16,179 nt of DNA from Lentihominibacter faecis (GTDB taxonomy: Bacteria; Bacillota; Clostridia; Peptostreptococcales; Anaerovoracaceae), in contig NZ_JACRWC010000101.1 of assembly GCF_014306095.1 (NCBI RefSeq), positions 1-16,179 on the forward strand. Direction: 5' to 3'. Position numbers and translations under genes: made by a program. The notes below the pieces were generated by a model. That model was not told where the DNA came from. It saw only the letters and a program-made list of their open reading frames with translations, and made no database searches. Shown here in pieces: positions 1 through 7,361 of the stretch. Numbering within the stretch: the stretch's first letter is position 1; each line of letters opens with the position of its first letter.

Positions 1-952
1 GCAGTATCCCGAGAGTTGCAAATGTCATCTGTAGTATGGTCACCACGGTAATGATCAATATCGGACCAATATATTCCACCAAAAGCTTTGGATCGATCAG
101 CATACCGACAGCGACAAAGAAAATTGCCCCGAACATATCTTTAAGCGGCATGATGATCCGTTCGATCCGTACCGACTGAACGGTTCCAGCCAGGATCGAC
201 CCCGCCATAAATGCACCCAGCGCCGAGGAAAATCCGATCAGATTGGCAATGACCACCATTCCCATACAGATCCCTACCGAAACGACCAGCATCATTTCAT
301 CATTTGCCAGAAGCCGGATTTTCTTTAGTAAACTTGGAATCAAATAAATCCCCAGCATAAGCCAGATAGCAAGTTCAATAAACAAAATCCCTAACTCCTG
401 AAACACAGCCAGTCCCGATACGCTCTGGCTGACAGAGATCGTTGACAAAATAATCATCATAAAGATACCTGCGATATCTTCGATCACCAGCGTTCCCAGC
501 ACCAGCTGAGCAAATTTCTCCTGCTTCAGTCTGTATTCCTCATAAGCCTTCAAGATGATCATAGTGGAGGACATGGAAAGCATACCGCCAAGGAAAATAC
601 AGTCCATTTTTCCCCATCCCAGCAAAGATCCGATGCCGCCTCCAATAAGGATCATCGATCCCATGACAGTCATTGCAGTAACGAACGCGCTACCACCTAC
701 AGTTGCCAGCTTTTTAAAGCTGAACTCCAGTCCCAGTGCAAACATCAGAAACACTACTCCGATATTGGCCCAGACATGGATGTCTTCAGATTCGATCACT
801 GTCGGCAAATAGGTGAAGTTCGGGCTGATCAAAAACCCGGCCGCGATATATCCCAGCACAACAGGCTGATTCAACTTTTTAAACAATATGGTTACAATAC
901 TCGCAACAATAAAGATCAGTGCGAGATCCTTTATCAAATAATCCAGCTCCAA
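1..952 (-). CDS. CPA2-family (Kef-type) cation/proton antiporter, 3' end outside window
   Basis: Reading the minus strand from a TTG at 952 gives an uninterrupted frame of 317 codons that leaves the window at its left edge, so the C-terminus is missing. The protein is almost entirely hydrophobic, with many transmembrane segments. It shows CPA2 hallmarks: QPVVLGYIAAG near residue 29, VFLMFALGLEFSFKK near 68-81, and SSALGAFMAGSILAG near 245. The family exchanges Na+ or K+ for protons across the inner membrane; KefB/KefC members carry a C-terminal RCK/TrkA-N domain, which cannot be checked here. TTG at 952 was chosen because an AGAAGAAAGGA ribosome binding site lies about 10 bases upstream and no in-frame ATG is close. 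It starts 21 bp after the kinase stop, so it is probably the last gene of the nrdG-phoB-phoR transcript. Substrate ion unknown; start codon moderately sure. Confidence 0.88.
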   Translation of the reverse strand, partial: MELDYLIKDLALIFIVASIVTILFKKLNQPVVLGYIAAGFLISPNFTYLPTVIESEDIHVWANIGVVFLMFALGLEFSFKKLATVGGSAFVTAMTVMGSMILIGGGIGSLLGWGKMDCIFLGGMLSMSSTMIILKAYEEYRLKQEKFAQLVLGTLVIEDIAGIFMMIILSTISVSQSVSGLAVFQELGILFIELAIWLMLGIYLIPSLLKKIRLLANDEMMLVVSVGICMGMVVIANLIGFSSALGAFMAGSILAGTVQSVRIERIIMPLKDMFGAIFFVAVGMLIDPKLLVEYIGPILIITVVTILQMTFATLGIL

Positions 953-973
953 ATGATCCCATCCTTTCTTCTT

Positions 974-1918
974 TTACTTTCTACTATGAAACGTCACATA
1001 AAATGTTGCTCCTTGTCCAACCTGGCTTTCCACACGTAACGATGCGCCAAAAAGAACAGCGATGTGTTTTACGATGGAAAGTCCCAGCCCAGTACCTCCT
1101 ACTTTTTTAGAACGCGATTTATCTACACGATAAAACCGCTCGAACAGCCTCTGATGGTGCTCAGGAGCGATCCCGATCCCTTCATCTCTGACACTGACTT
1201 CTATCTCTCCATCTTTTTTCAGTGCCCGCACCCAGATTTTCTGACCTTTATAGGAATATTTGATGGCATTCTCGATCAGGTTCAGCATCATTTGCCGGAA
1301 TCTGTCCACGGATCCTGATAAATGCATATCCTTATCCAGTTCCTGCAAAATGCAGATTTCCTTTTCTTCCGCAATTGGCTTCAGTATTTCCACCGTACGC
1401 TCGATCGCTTCATTGACATTAAATTCCCGGTCCTCGGATTCACGCTTGTTCTCAATATCCGAAAGAACCAGCAGATCCTCGATCAGCCGCTTTAACCGCG
1501 AAGTCTCGATAGCAATGATATCAATAAAACGCGATCTGATTTCCGGATCTTCCGCGGCTCCCGCCTGCAACGTTTCAATAAAACCTGAAATCGATGTCAG
1601 CGGAGTTTTCAGTTCATGACTGACATTTGCCACAAATTCTCTTCGGATATGTTCTGCCTGCTCACTTTCCTCTGCAGCTTTTTCCAAAGTTTCGATTCTG
1701 TTACGATATGGGCGAAACAGATAAAAATATGCCTGTAGTCCGATCAGAACCATAAGGAGTATGCAGCTTGCTGCAAGCCACAGCATTCCAGTACCCATAA
1801 GGCGTTCGGATCCATCGGTCTTCAAAATCGGCTGGAAATAGAGTCTCCAGAAGAAAAACAGCAGCAGCAGGATACCTGCCATGGCTTCTGATATCAAAAT
1901 AATCACTTTATTTTTCAT
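974..1918 (-). CDS. phoR: PhoR-type sensor histidine kinase
   Basis: This is a 314-residue membrane histidine kinase. Two transmembrane helices (about 5-27 and 44-68) enclose a very short external loop. The dimerisation/phosphoacceptor helix follows with His101 in NVSHELKTPLTSISGF, then the N box (MLNLIENAIKYS, Asn217), D box (DEGIGI, 245-250), F box (RFYRVDK, 261-267) and G2 box (GGTGLGLSIVKH, 274-285), so all catalytic motifs are intact. There is no room for a PAS or large periplasmic sensor domain, making it shorter than Bacillus PhoR. Its ATG overlaps the regulator's TGA (ATGA, 1915-1918), which implies translational coupling. By family it autophosphorylates and phosphorylates the adjacent regulator. 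The phosphate role is inferred from similarity and from the Pho-box-like repeats upstream of the neighbouring phosphate symporter. With so little sensor domain, it may take its signal from another protein such as a PhoU domain. Confidence 0.93.
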   Translation of the reverse strand: MKNKVIILISEAMAGILLLLFFFWRLYFQPILKTDGSERLMGTGMLWLAASCILLMVLIGLQAYFYLFRPYRNRIETLEKAAEESEQAEHIRREFVANVSHELKTPLTSISGFIETLQAGAAEDPEIRSRFIDIIAIETSRLKRLIEDLLVLSDIENKRESEDREFNVNEAIERTVEILKPIAEEKEICILQELDKDMHLSGSVDRFRQMMLNLIENAIKYSYKGQKIWVRALKKDGEIEVSVRDEGIGIAPEHHQRLFERFYRVDKSRSKKVGGTGLGLSIVKHIAVLFGASLRVESQVGQGATFYVTFHSRK

Positions 1919-2607
1919 CGTGCTTTGTATCCTTTACCTCTGATCGTTTCGATGTAATGTTCTTCGTTTTTTCCATCAGATAATTTCTGACGGATATGCC
2001 GGATATGTACATCCACGGTACGCGTTTCTCCCGCATAATCGATCCCCCAGATATTGTTCAGCAGCTGGTCACGAGAGAAAACATGTCCCCGATGCTCCAG
2101 CAAGTACTTCAAAAGTTCAAATTCCTTTAACGTAAAATCCACCTGCTTGCCGGCGACCATCACTTCATGACGTTCCACATTCATCTTCAGATCATCCACC
2201 GAAATAACGGTATCCCCATCATTCAAAGAAACACCTTGCACGGCTTCATATCGCCGCAGTACAGCTTTGATCCGCGCCATCATCTCCCGGATCCCAAAAG
2301 GCTTTGAAATATAATCATCAGCACCGGATTCCAATCCCGTCACCTTGTCCGTCTCCTCCGTTTTAGCCGTGATCATAATGATCGGAACATTATTTCCCTC
2401 TTCTCGCAGTTCTTTGCAGATATCGTACCCGCTTTTCCCCGGGAGCATGAGATCCAGCAATATTAGATCCGGCTTTTCCCGATGTACCATGGTGATCCCC
2501 ATAATACCGTCTTCGGCTGCAATACCATCGTATCCATTGGTTTTCAGATTATATAAAATCAGTTCCCTTATATTGGGTTCATCCTCGATAATCAAGATTT
2601 TTTTCAT
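1915..2607 (-). CDS. phoB: PhoB/PhoP-type response regulator (OmpR family)
   Basis: This is a 230-residue OmpR/PhoB-class regulator. The receiver domain has the acidic pocket (IIEDE, 6-10), phosphoacceptor Asp52 in LILLDLMLPG, Thr80 and Lys102 in SKPF. The C-terminal winged helix ends with the typical TVDVHIRHIRQKL and IRGKGYKA segments. The start is ATG at 2607 rather than the farther upstream ATG in the same frame, because MKKILIIEDE is the canonical N-terminus and AGAAGG sits a few bases upstream. The ATG overlaps the nrdG stop (ATGA, 2604-2607), and its own TGA overlaps the kinase start, so the three genes form one coupled unit. The likely job is activating phosphate-starvation genes. The triple CTTAACA repeat before the nearby Na+/phosphate symporter is a plausible direct target, but that is inference. 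Confidence 0.93.
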   Translation of the reverse strand: MKKILIIEDEPNIRELILYNLKTNGYDGIAAEDGIMGITMVHREKPDLILLDLMLPGKSGYDICKELREEGNNVPIIMITAKTEETDKVTGLESGADDYISKPFGIREMMARIKAVLRRYEAVQGVSLNDGDTVISVDDLKMNVERHEVMVAGKQVDFTLKEFELLKYLLEHRGHVFSRDQLLNNIWGIDYAGETRTVDVHIRHIRQKLSDGKNEEHYIETIRGKGYKAR

Positions 2608-3155
2608 ATCTTCGTCCCTTCTGATGCCTTTGACGGATCCTCCCATAAAATCACGCGCCCTTCTGCCAGAGTCTTTTTTAGATCGATGATCCTTTGGTTA
2701 GAAGAGCCTCTAAACTGCAGACTCAGATCTTTTTTCGCCTCAACAAACCGTCCATCGATGAGGACATCGATCAAAGAAAGGATCGTCTCTGTTATCTCAC
2801 AATGCGGATGAGTGCCTTCTGTCATAAGATCTTCCAGCACAAAACCTGTGTACGCCCACACTGTTTTTTCTGGAAATTCCTGTTTCAGTTTCTGCAAAAA
2901 CGGCAGTATTCCTCTCTGATTTTCCGGTTCAAAAGGCTCTCCTCCCAGCAGGGTGAATCCGTGAATATAGTCCGGCTTCATCAGCTGCAAAAGTTCTTCC
3001 TGTGTTTTTTCTGTAAAGGGTTCTCCATGGGTAAAATCCCAGGTTTCCGGCTGAAAACAATGTTCGCAATGGTTGGTGCATCCCGAAACAAACAAAGAAA
3101 CTCTTACACCGATCCCATTCGCAATGTCATAATTTTTAATTTCTCCATAATGCAT
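2604..3155 (-). CDS. nrdG: Anaerobic ribonucleotide reductase activating protein NrdG
   Basis: This 183-residue radical-SAM protein has the cluster motif C26-x3-C30-x2-C33 (CTNHCEHC) close to the N-terminus and GGEPF at 71-75, together with the NrdG-like opening YDIANGIGVRVSLFVSGC. NrdG uses a 4Fe-4S cluster and S-adenosylmethionine to place a glycyl radical on the class III reductase NrdD, enabling deoxynucleotide synthesis without oxygen. The length is slightly above the usual 150-175 residues. The start ATG has an AAAGGA site about nine bases upstream and a strong promoter directly before it. No nrdD gene is visible in the window. The gene instead leads the phoB-phoR chain, with its last codons overlapping the phoB start, an unusual pairing. 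Related radical-SAM activases are an alternative, but the motif layout favours NrdG. Confidence 0.92.
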   Translation of the reverse strand: MHYGEIKNYDIANGIGVRVSLFVSGCTNHCEHCFQPETWDFTHGEPFTEKTQEELLQLMKPDYIHGFTLLGGEPFEPENQRGILPFLQKLKQEFPEKTVWAYTGFVLEDLMTEGTHPHCEITETILSLIDVLIDGRFVEAKKDLSLQFRGSSNQRIIDLKKTLAEGRVILWEDPSKASEGTKI

Positions 3156-3177
3156 GATGTCAATTCCTTTCCAGTTT

Positions 3178-3206
3178 ATTATATCCTATCCCTTATTTTG
3201 AAACAA
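3178..3206 (-). promoter_or_regulatory. Promoter of the nrdG-phoB-phoR operon
   Basis: On the minus strand, TTGTTT (3206-3201) is followed after exactly 17 bp by a perfect TATAAT (3183-3178). Transcription would begin near 3171, leaving a leader of about 15 bases that holds the nrdG ribosome binding site. It lies just past the terminator of the Na+/phosphate symporter gene, so the nrdG chain appears to have its own start. No Pho-box-like repeats are seen here. Confidence 0.72.
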
Positions 3207-3228
3207 GGCAGGAATCCCAGGAAATACA

Positions 3229-3253
3229 ATAGCGGCCTGAACCAGACCGCTAT
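3229..3253 (-). terminator. Terminator after the Na+/phosphate symporter gene
   Basis: An 11-bp stem (arms 3229-3239 and 3243-3253, with one G-U pair) and a 3-base loop start 13 bp after the symporter stop. On the minus strand it is followed by a weak U-rich stretch (TTGTATTTCC), so it is probably a modest intrinsic terminator separating the symporter from the nrdG operon. Confidence 0.65.
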
Positions 3254-3266
3254 CCTCATCGTTTCT

Positions 3267-4952
3267 TTAGTTTTCTTTCGCTTCAGCCTCTTTAATATTG
3301 ATATCTTCGAGAACCTTGTTGGCAATGTTGTCACAACAGTCTCCGATTTTTTCAATGTAGTGGATCACATCCGTATATATAACGGTAAATTCCGGGGAAC
3401 ACTCTCTTCGATTAAGACGTTCCATATGCTTGAGCCTTAAATTTGCTTCCAGTTTATTCATGCGTATTTCTTCCCGCTTGATATCCTTTGCCAGTTCGAA
3501 ATCGCCGGTGCTGAGAGCCTGAATCGCCTCATTGACCATCTTGGTTCCCTGTTCGAAGCACTGGTAGATCTCAGCGCATGCATTCTCTGAAAACTCGTAT
3601 CCATTCTTTGTTTTTTCTATCGCGAAGTGAGCGATATCCTTGCAGTGATCTCCAATATGCTCTATGTCTGAAACCACATGGAACAGCCCGGAAATAGTTT
3701 CCGCCTGGTGCTCCGTCACAGACTCAGCCGATAAGATCGAAGAAAGATATTTCGTGATCTTGTCTCGTAAATTGTTTACGATCAGTTCTCTTTTCAAAAC
3801 AGCATCAGCAGCTTCCAGGTCGTTGCCTAAAAACGCTTTTTTTGTTTCAATGACCATTTCACTGGAAATCTGCGCCATTCTAGCCAGTTCTTTCTTTGCC
3901 ATATGGATCGCTGCAAACGGCCGGTCAAGCAAATTGTAGTCCAGATAGATCGGATCCATTGGATCTCTTTCCGCATCATGACCCGGAATCAGCTTTTCAA
4001 CAACACGAACCAGACCTCCGATCAAAGGAATGAATACGATGGTCGTCGCAATGTTGAAGCACAAGTGCGCGTTAGCGATCTGCCTGGAAATAACATTCAG
4101 CTCATTTCCATCTGGTGATATCGCCTGAATGAATTCCGCAATATACGGGGTAAACCAAATAAACAGCAGCGTTCCGCCAACATTAAACAATGTGTGCGCG
4201 ATCGCAGTACGCTTTGCATTGACTGAACCACCAATAGATGCCAGCAGTGCCGTTACCGTCGTTCCGATATTCGTACCAAAAAGGATCGGGATCGCTCCTA
4301 CCAGACCCACGATACTTGTGACGCCATCAGGTCCGGCAGTGCTTGCAAGATTCTGCAGCACCGCGATGGAAGCAGAACTGCTCTGGATGATCGCAGTCAG
4401 AAGGGCTCCAACGACAACGCCCAGCGCCGGCGAATCAGATACCTTAAGCATGATATCCGCAAACAGCTGAGTCTTCGATAGAGGCTCCATGGCATCGCCC
4501 ATGATGTTCAGACCTACAAACAGGACACCAAAGGAGAAAATCGTTTGTCCGATATCCATGACTTTTTCATTTTTGTTAAGAAAAAAGTACATGATGAACC
4601 CGCTAATAACGAAAATCCAGGCGTAATCACCGATCTGGAACGCAACCAGCTGTGCCGTTATAGTCGTTCCGATATTCGCACCGATGATAATGCTGATCGC
4701 CTGTTTCAGATTCATCAGACCGGCAGTAACGAAACCGATGACCATGACTGTCGTAGCACTGCTGCTTTGCAGCACCGCAGTAGTCGCTGCACCGGCCAGT
4801 ACGCCGATAAAGACATTCCTTGTCAGTAACGATAAAATGTTCTTCATTTTCTCGCCGGCAGCCTTCTGCAGACCATCGCTCATCAAATTCATCCCATAGA
4901 TAAACAATGCCAGTCCGCCAAACAGCGCCAGTGCAATCTGTAATCCTTCCAC
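3267..4952 (-). CDS. Na+/phosphate symporter with C-terminal PhoU-like domain (NptA/YjbB type)
   Basis: This 561-residue protein has two inverted Na/Pi-cotransporter repeats. Each carries a QSSS motif (62-65 in TAVLQSSSATT; 190-193 in TAIIQSSSASI) and a glycine-rich GANIGTT (91-97) or GTNIGTT (226-232) segment, all embedded in transmembrane helices. From about residue 345 to the end the sequence is helical and soluble, with the repeated acidic pattern of PhoU (for example HVVSDIEHIGDHCKDIAHF and DVIHYIEKIGDCCDNIAN). The family moves phosphate coupled to Na+; some bacterial members act in efflux. The start is GTG at 4952, because GAGGAAC lies seven bases upstream. Three Pho-box-like repeats precede it, and the phoBR pair lies downstream, which supports phosphate control. 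The PhoU-like tail could link transport to the kinase, which is inference. Confidence 0.93.
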   Translation of the reverse strand: MEGLQIALALFGGLALFIYGMNLMSDGLQKAAGEKMKNILSLLTRNVFIGVLAGAATTAVLQSSSATTVMVIGFVTAGLMNLKQAISIIIGANIGTTITAQLVAFQIGDYAWIFVISGFIMYFFLNKNEKVMDIGQTIFSFGVLFVGLNIMGDAMEPLSKTQLFADIMLKVSDSPALGVVVGALLTAIIQSSSASIAVLQNLASTAGPDGVTSIVGLVGAIPILFGTNIGTTVTALLASIGGSVNAKRTAIAHTLFNVGGTLLFIWFTPYIAEFIQAISPDGNELNVISRQIANAHLCFNIATTIVFIPLIGGLVRVVEKLIPGHDAERDPMDPIYLDYNLLDRPFAAIHMAKKELARMAQISSEMVIETKKAFLGNDLEAADAVLKRELIVNNLRDKITKYLSSILSAESVTEHQAETISGLFHVVSDIEHIGDHCKDIAHFAIEKTKNGYEFSENACAEIYQCFEQGTKMVNEAIQALSTGDFELAKDIKREEIRMNKLEANLRLKHMERLNRRECSPEFTVIYTDVIHYIEKIGDCCDNIANKVLEDINIKEAEAKEN

Positions 4953-5043
4953 TTCTGTTCCTCATTTCCAAAATCATAGCAATATAACATACAACAATTA
5001 GTTCCATTGTATTGTTAAATCTAACGGGGGGAAAGACACTGTT

Positions 5044-5072
5044 TGTTAAGTAAATGTTAAGATTATGTTAAG
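5044..5072 (-). promoter_or_regulatory. Candidate Pho box: three CTTAACA repeats with 11-bp period
   Basis: On the minus strand the heptamer CTTAACA occurs perfectly three times (5072-5066, 5061-5055, 5050-5044), separated by four bases each time. This gives an exact 11-bp period, one helical turn. It matches the known Bacillus PhoP arrangement of TTAACA-like hexamers spaced about five bases apart. It lies 92 bp upstream of the Na+/phosphate symporter start. The first repeat overlaps the stop codon of the upstream gene. A possible -10 (TACAAT, 5011-5006) follows without a good -35, as expected for an activated promoter, though the box would then lie rather far upstream. Confidence 0.75.
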
Positions 5073-6192
5073 GCTCTAGCAGTTTTTCCGCCACTGCTGC
5101 GATCCCGGTTTGAAAAGCACCCTCTTCCGCCAGACGTTTTCCCTTTTTCTCGTCAGAAAAATAACGGCTTTTACCCAGAAACAACTGACATGGCAATATA
5201 GGATCCTCATCTCCGTTTACAATGCTTGCGGATGCCTCCTGCAAAAGTTCTTCCTCCGTTACACGGTTTACCACCTTAACGAATTTTTCCAGAACCGTTT
5301 CACTGCATCTGCAAATCAAATACTGCATATACTGTGCTTCTCGAAAAGCACTGCTCTGCGCCGATGCAATCAGGCATACTTTTTCTGCCAGTTCAATGCA
5401 TGTCAGATCAAGAGGGGAAAGAGAATCCCCTGCATCCAGCAAAATGGTATCATAGCGTCCGCTTTGCATCAGGGAATCCAGAAATAAAGAAAACTCTTCC
5501 GGATCCAGCTCTCGCAGCGGATTCCTCCCCCTTGTGGGCGCAAACGTTTCAAGCCCAAACTCATCACGTATCACGTATCCGTCTAAAAAAGGCATCTCGG
5601 ATATCACATCTTCCCCTGCCATTTTGTGAAACAAATGATACAGATATCTCCCCATTGATTTTGCTCCACTATAGCTTGAAAAGAAGTTTTCCGTCGATTC
5701 CACCTCTTCCAGGGAAAGATACAATACCTTTCGCTGATGATACCGGCACAGTTCCCTTCCCACTGCTACTGCTGCAGTACTGCACCCGGCACCGCCTTCC
5801 CAGGACGTAAAAGCAAAAATTCGAATATCAGGTCTTGCCACATTGACTGGATGACGCCCGGTCAGATTTTCATAAATCTCGAAAATATCCGAAACAAAAG
5901 ACTGGGCACAGCTGTAGCGATAAAGACAGAATTCTTTTTTCCGAAAATCCATGCGGATCATGGATGGTTTTTCTACCAGTTGTATCATACGACCTTGCAT
6001 GGCATCTGCTTCCTCCGGCAGTTCTCCATCCCATATGATCAGATCAGATGAATTTTTCTCATTATCCTGCAGGATTTCCTGCGGGTTTAAAATGCGGATC
6101 ATAAAGGATCGACAAACGTGCAGCAAACCTAACCCCAATGCTTTTCCATACTCCTGGTCACTGCTGACTAATACGATTGTAATATGTTCCAT
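5068..6192 (-). CDS. TadZ/CpaE-like ParA-family protein with degenerate P-loop
   Basis: This 374-residue protein has two parts. Residues 1-115 resemble an atypical receiver domain (MEHITIVLVSSDQEYG opening, SSDLIIWDGELP near 48-59, no clear phosphorylation pocket). Residues 122-374 resemble a MinD/ParA-type ATPase, with TSWEGGAGCST (129-139) in the Walker A position and RYDTILLDAGDS (246-257) as Walker B. This order matches TadZ/CpaE proteins, which place pilus or secretion machinery at the cell pole. The P-loop is odd: the deviant-Walker signature lysine (KGG) is Glu, and the lysine before S/T is Cys, so ATP hydrolysis is doubtful. No tad/cpa pilus genes are nearby, and it has its own promoter. 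An ATG at 6192 follows AAGGGGG. It could be an orphan localisation or regulatory protein. Confidence 0.72.
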   Translation of the reverse strand: MEHITIVLVSSDQEYGKALGLGLLHVCRSFMIRILNPQEILQDNEKNSSDLIIWDGELPEEADAMQGRMIQLVEKPSMIRMDFRKKEFCLYRYSCAQSFVSDIFEIYENLTGRHPVNVARPDIRIFAFTSWEGGAGCSTAAVAVGRELCRYHQRKVLYLSLEEVESTENFFSSYSGAKSMGRYLYHLFHKMAGEDVISEMPFLDGYVIRDEFGLETFAPTRGRNPLRELDPEEFSLFLDSLMQSGRYDTILLDAGDSLSPLDLTCIELAEKVCLIASAQSSAFREAQYMQYLICRCSETVLEKFVKVVNRVTEEELLQEASASIVNGDEDPILPCQLFLGKSRYFSDEKKGKRLAEEGAFQTGIAAVAEKLLEP

Positions 6193-6210
6193 ATGGTATC
6201 CCCCTTTGTC

Positions 6211-6227
6211 ATGGAATTATATTCCAT
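6211..6227. repeat. Palindrome in the leader of the TadZ-like gene
   Basis: ATGGAAT and ATTCCAT are perfect 7-bp inverted arms around three bases, inside the predicted 5' leader (transcript start near 6236, start codon at 6192). A second pair, atggtatc at 6193-6200 and its complement at 6245-6252, brackets it. It could be an operator or a leader hairpin; chance is not excluded. Confidence 0.4.
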
Positions 6228-6242
6228 ATATCTATTTATCAG

Positions 6243-6271
6243 ATGATACCATGTTTTCCTTTTATTGTCAA
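6243..6271 (-). promoter_or_regulatory. Promoter of the TadZ-like gene
   Basis: On the minus strand a perfect TTGACA (6271-6266) is followed after 17 bp by TATCAT (6248-6243). The -35 overlaps the stop codon of the upstream tepA-like gene. The TadZ-like gene is therefore probably transcribed on its own, with a leader of about 45 bases. Confidence 0.75.
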
Positions 6272-7008
6272 TCAGTCGATATGGAAATTTCCTTCTCCAG
6301 CTCATCGGCCTTTGCCACTCTTCGACGCAGCTCCCCAAGTGCCTGGGAAACGCCGCCCACTGCATCGATTATCCCTGCGTCTACGGCCTCCTTACCAAAC
6401 AGGATCGTCCCAACGTCGTTAGACATATTATCACTACAATTCATCAGTTCTGTCACCCTCTTTCTGGTAGCTCTGGAATGACCTGCGATAAAATCGATGA
6501 CCCGGTCCTGCGTTTTTCTCATATAATCAAAGGTCGTCTCCGCCGTGATCACCAGCCCTGTGGTTCGGATCGGATGCAGTGTCATAGTGGCCGTACCCGC
6601 AATAAACGAATAATCTGTTGCCGTCGCCAGCGGGATGCCAATGCTGTGACCGCCACCCAGCACCAGCGAAACTGTCGGCTTAGAAAGGGTCGCGATCATT
6701 TCCGCCAGTGCAAGCCCGGCTTCTACATCACCACCCATGGTATTGAGGATCACCAGAAGACCTCTCAGTTTCGGATTTTCCTCCACTGCGATCAGCTGCG
6801 GGATCAAGTGCTCATACTTGGTCGTTTTGTTTTCCATGGGCAGTGCGATATGCCCCTCGATGCTTCCGATGATGCTGATATACTGTAGATCACTTTCAAA
6901 ATCAGTTCCCGGTGCAGCCAGTCCCAATTCCCGGATCAGATCCGCAGCGCCTGCATCACTATCCTCCGATCTCGGTTTCTGTTCTTTTTTCTTTTCTTTT
7001 GCGTTCAT
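6268..7008 (-). CDS. tepA: TepA-like ClpP-fold serine protease
   Basis: This 246-residue protein has the ClpP/crotonase fold of Bacillus TepA (YmfB). After a charged N-terminus rich in Lys and Glu come the nucleophile-elbow strand and helix (GLLVILNTMGGDVEAGLALAEMI, 83-105), the predicted nucleophile Ser122 in LGGGHSIGIP, and the likely catalytic His145 in TMTLHPI. It lacks a signal peptide, so it is cytosolic. TepA was described as a translocation-enhancing protease and is linked to signal-peptide or spore-related functions. In Clostridia these proteins usually lie near sporulation genes or the FtsK/SpoIIIE translocase, and here a YmxH-like gene diverges from it. The start ATG follows GGAGGGAAAT. 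Family assignment is firm; its physiological substrate is unknown. Confidence 0.9.
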   Translation of the reverse strand: MNAKEKKKEQKPRSEDSDAGAADLIRELGLAAPGTDFESDLQYISIIGSIEGHIALPMENKTTKYEHLIPQLIAVEENPKLRGLLVILNTMGGDVEAGLALAEMIATLSKPTVSLVLGGGHSIGIPLATATDYSFIAGTATMTLHPIRTTGLVITAETTFDYMRKTQDRVIDFIAGHSRATRKRVTELMNCSDNMSNDVGTILFGKEAVDAGIIDAVGGVSQALGELRRRVAKADELEKEISISTD

Positions 7009-7020
7009 ATTTCCCTCCAG

Positions 7021-7048
7021 AATATAATACTATTACTAGTATCTGCAA
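7021..7048 (-). promoter_or_regulatory. Possible tepA promoter with inverted repeat as spacer
   Basis: On the minus strand TTGCAG (7048-7043) and TATATT (7026-7021) are 16 bp apart. The spacer (7027-7042) is itself an inverted repeat: ATACTA, four bases, then TAGTAT. On the plus strand a TATAAT (7023-7028) overlaps the same bases and could serve the divergent ymxH-like gene, with TTGCGT about 18 bp upstream. The two directions may share control here. Confidence 0.4.
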
Positions 7049-7092
7049 AGTGTCCGCCGCTTATGCGGCAAGTCGCAGAAAGGAGATCGATC

Positions 7093-7344
7093 ATGTTGTT
7101 AAGTGAAATAGGAAATAAAGAAATCGTAGATCTTTCCACCGGATGCAGTCATGGAGAATTATGGAACGCCGAACTGCTTTTCGAGAAAAAAAGCGGCAAA
7201 ATAAAAGCGGTGCTCGTACCATCGATACAAAGCACCGGCCTGTTTCAAAAAGCTCCAGAAGAACTGTGTCAGCTTCCCTGGAACAGTATTGTCATCATCG
7301 GAGAGGACATGATAATTTTTCAATCTTATCCACCGAATCTTTAA
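7093..7344 (+). CDS. YlmC/YmxH-family (PRC-barrel) sporulation-associated protein
   Basis: This 83-residue protein opens MLLSEIGNKEIVDLSTGCSH, followed by ELLFEKKSGKIKAVLVPS, the pattern of the YlmC/YmxH family: small PRC-barrel-like proteins of spore-forming Firmicutes. The start is ATG at 7093, since AAGGAG lies seven bases upstream; an earlier in-frame ATG at 7063 has no such site and falls in a small hairpin (gccgc at 7056-7060 with gcggc at 7065-7069). It is one of only two plus-strand transcripts proposed here and points towards the 178-residue gene, which it meets tail to tail with a gap of 17 bp. The molecular function of the family is unsettled. The name comes from sporulation-stage expression in Bacillus, so a role in sporulation is inferred from family only. 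Confidence 0.82.
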   Translation: MLLSEIGNKEIVDLSTGCSHGELWNAELLFEKKSGKIKAVLVPSIQSTGLFQKAPEELCQLPWNSIVIIGEDMIIFQSYPPNL

Positions 7345-7361
7345 ACCAGATCCGTTTACAG

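Noticed and set aside
2694..3440. 248-codon plus-strand frame opposite nrdG
   Set aside because: It runs antisense through nrdG, its promoter, and a terminator, and has no ribosome site; the nrdG motifs are unambiguous on the other strand.
4627..5007. 126-codon minus-strand frame overlapping the start of the Na+/phosphate symporter
   Set aside because: It is the shadow frame of a well-supported transporter gene; its residues resemble no family.
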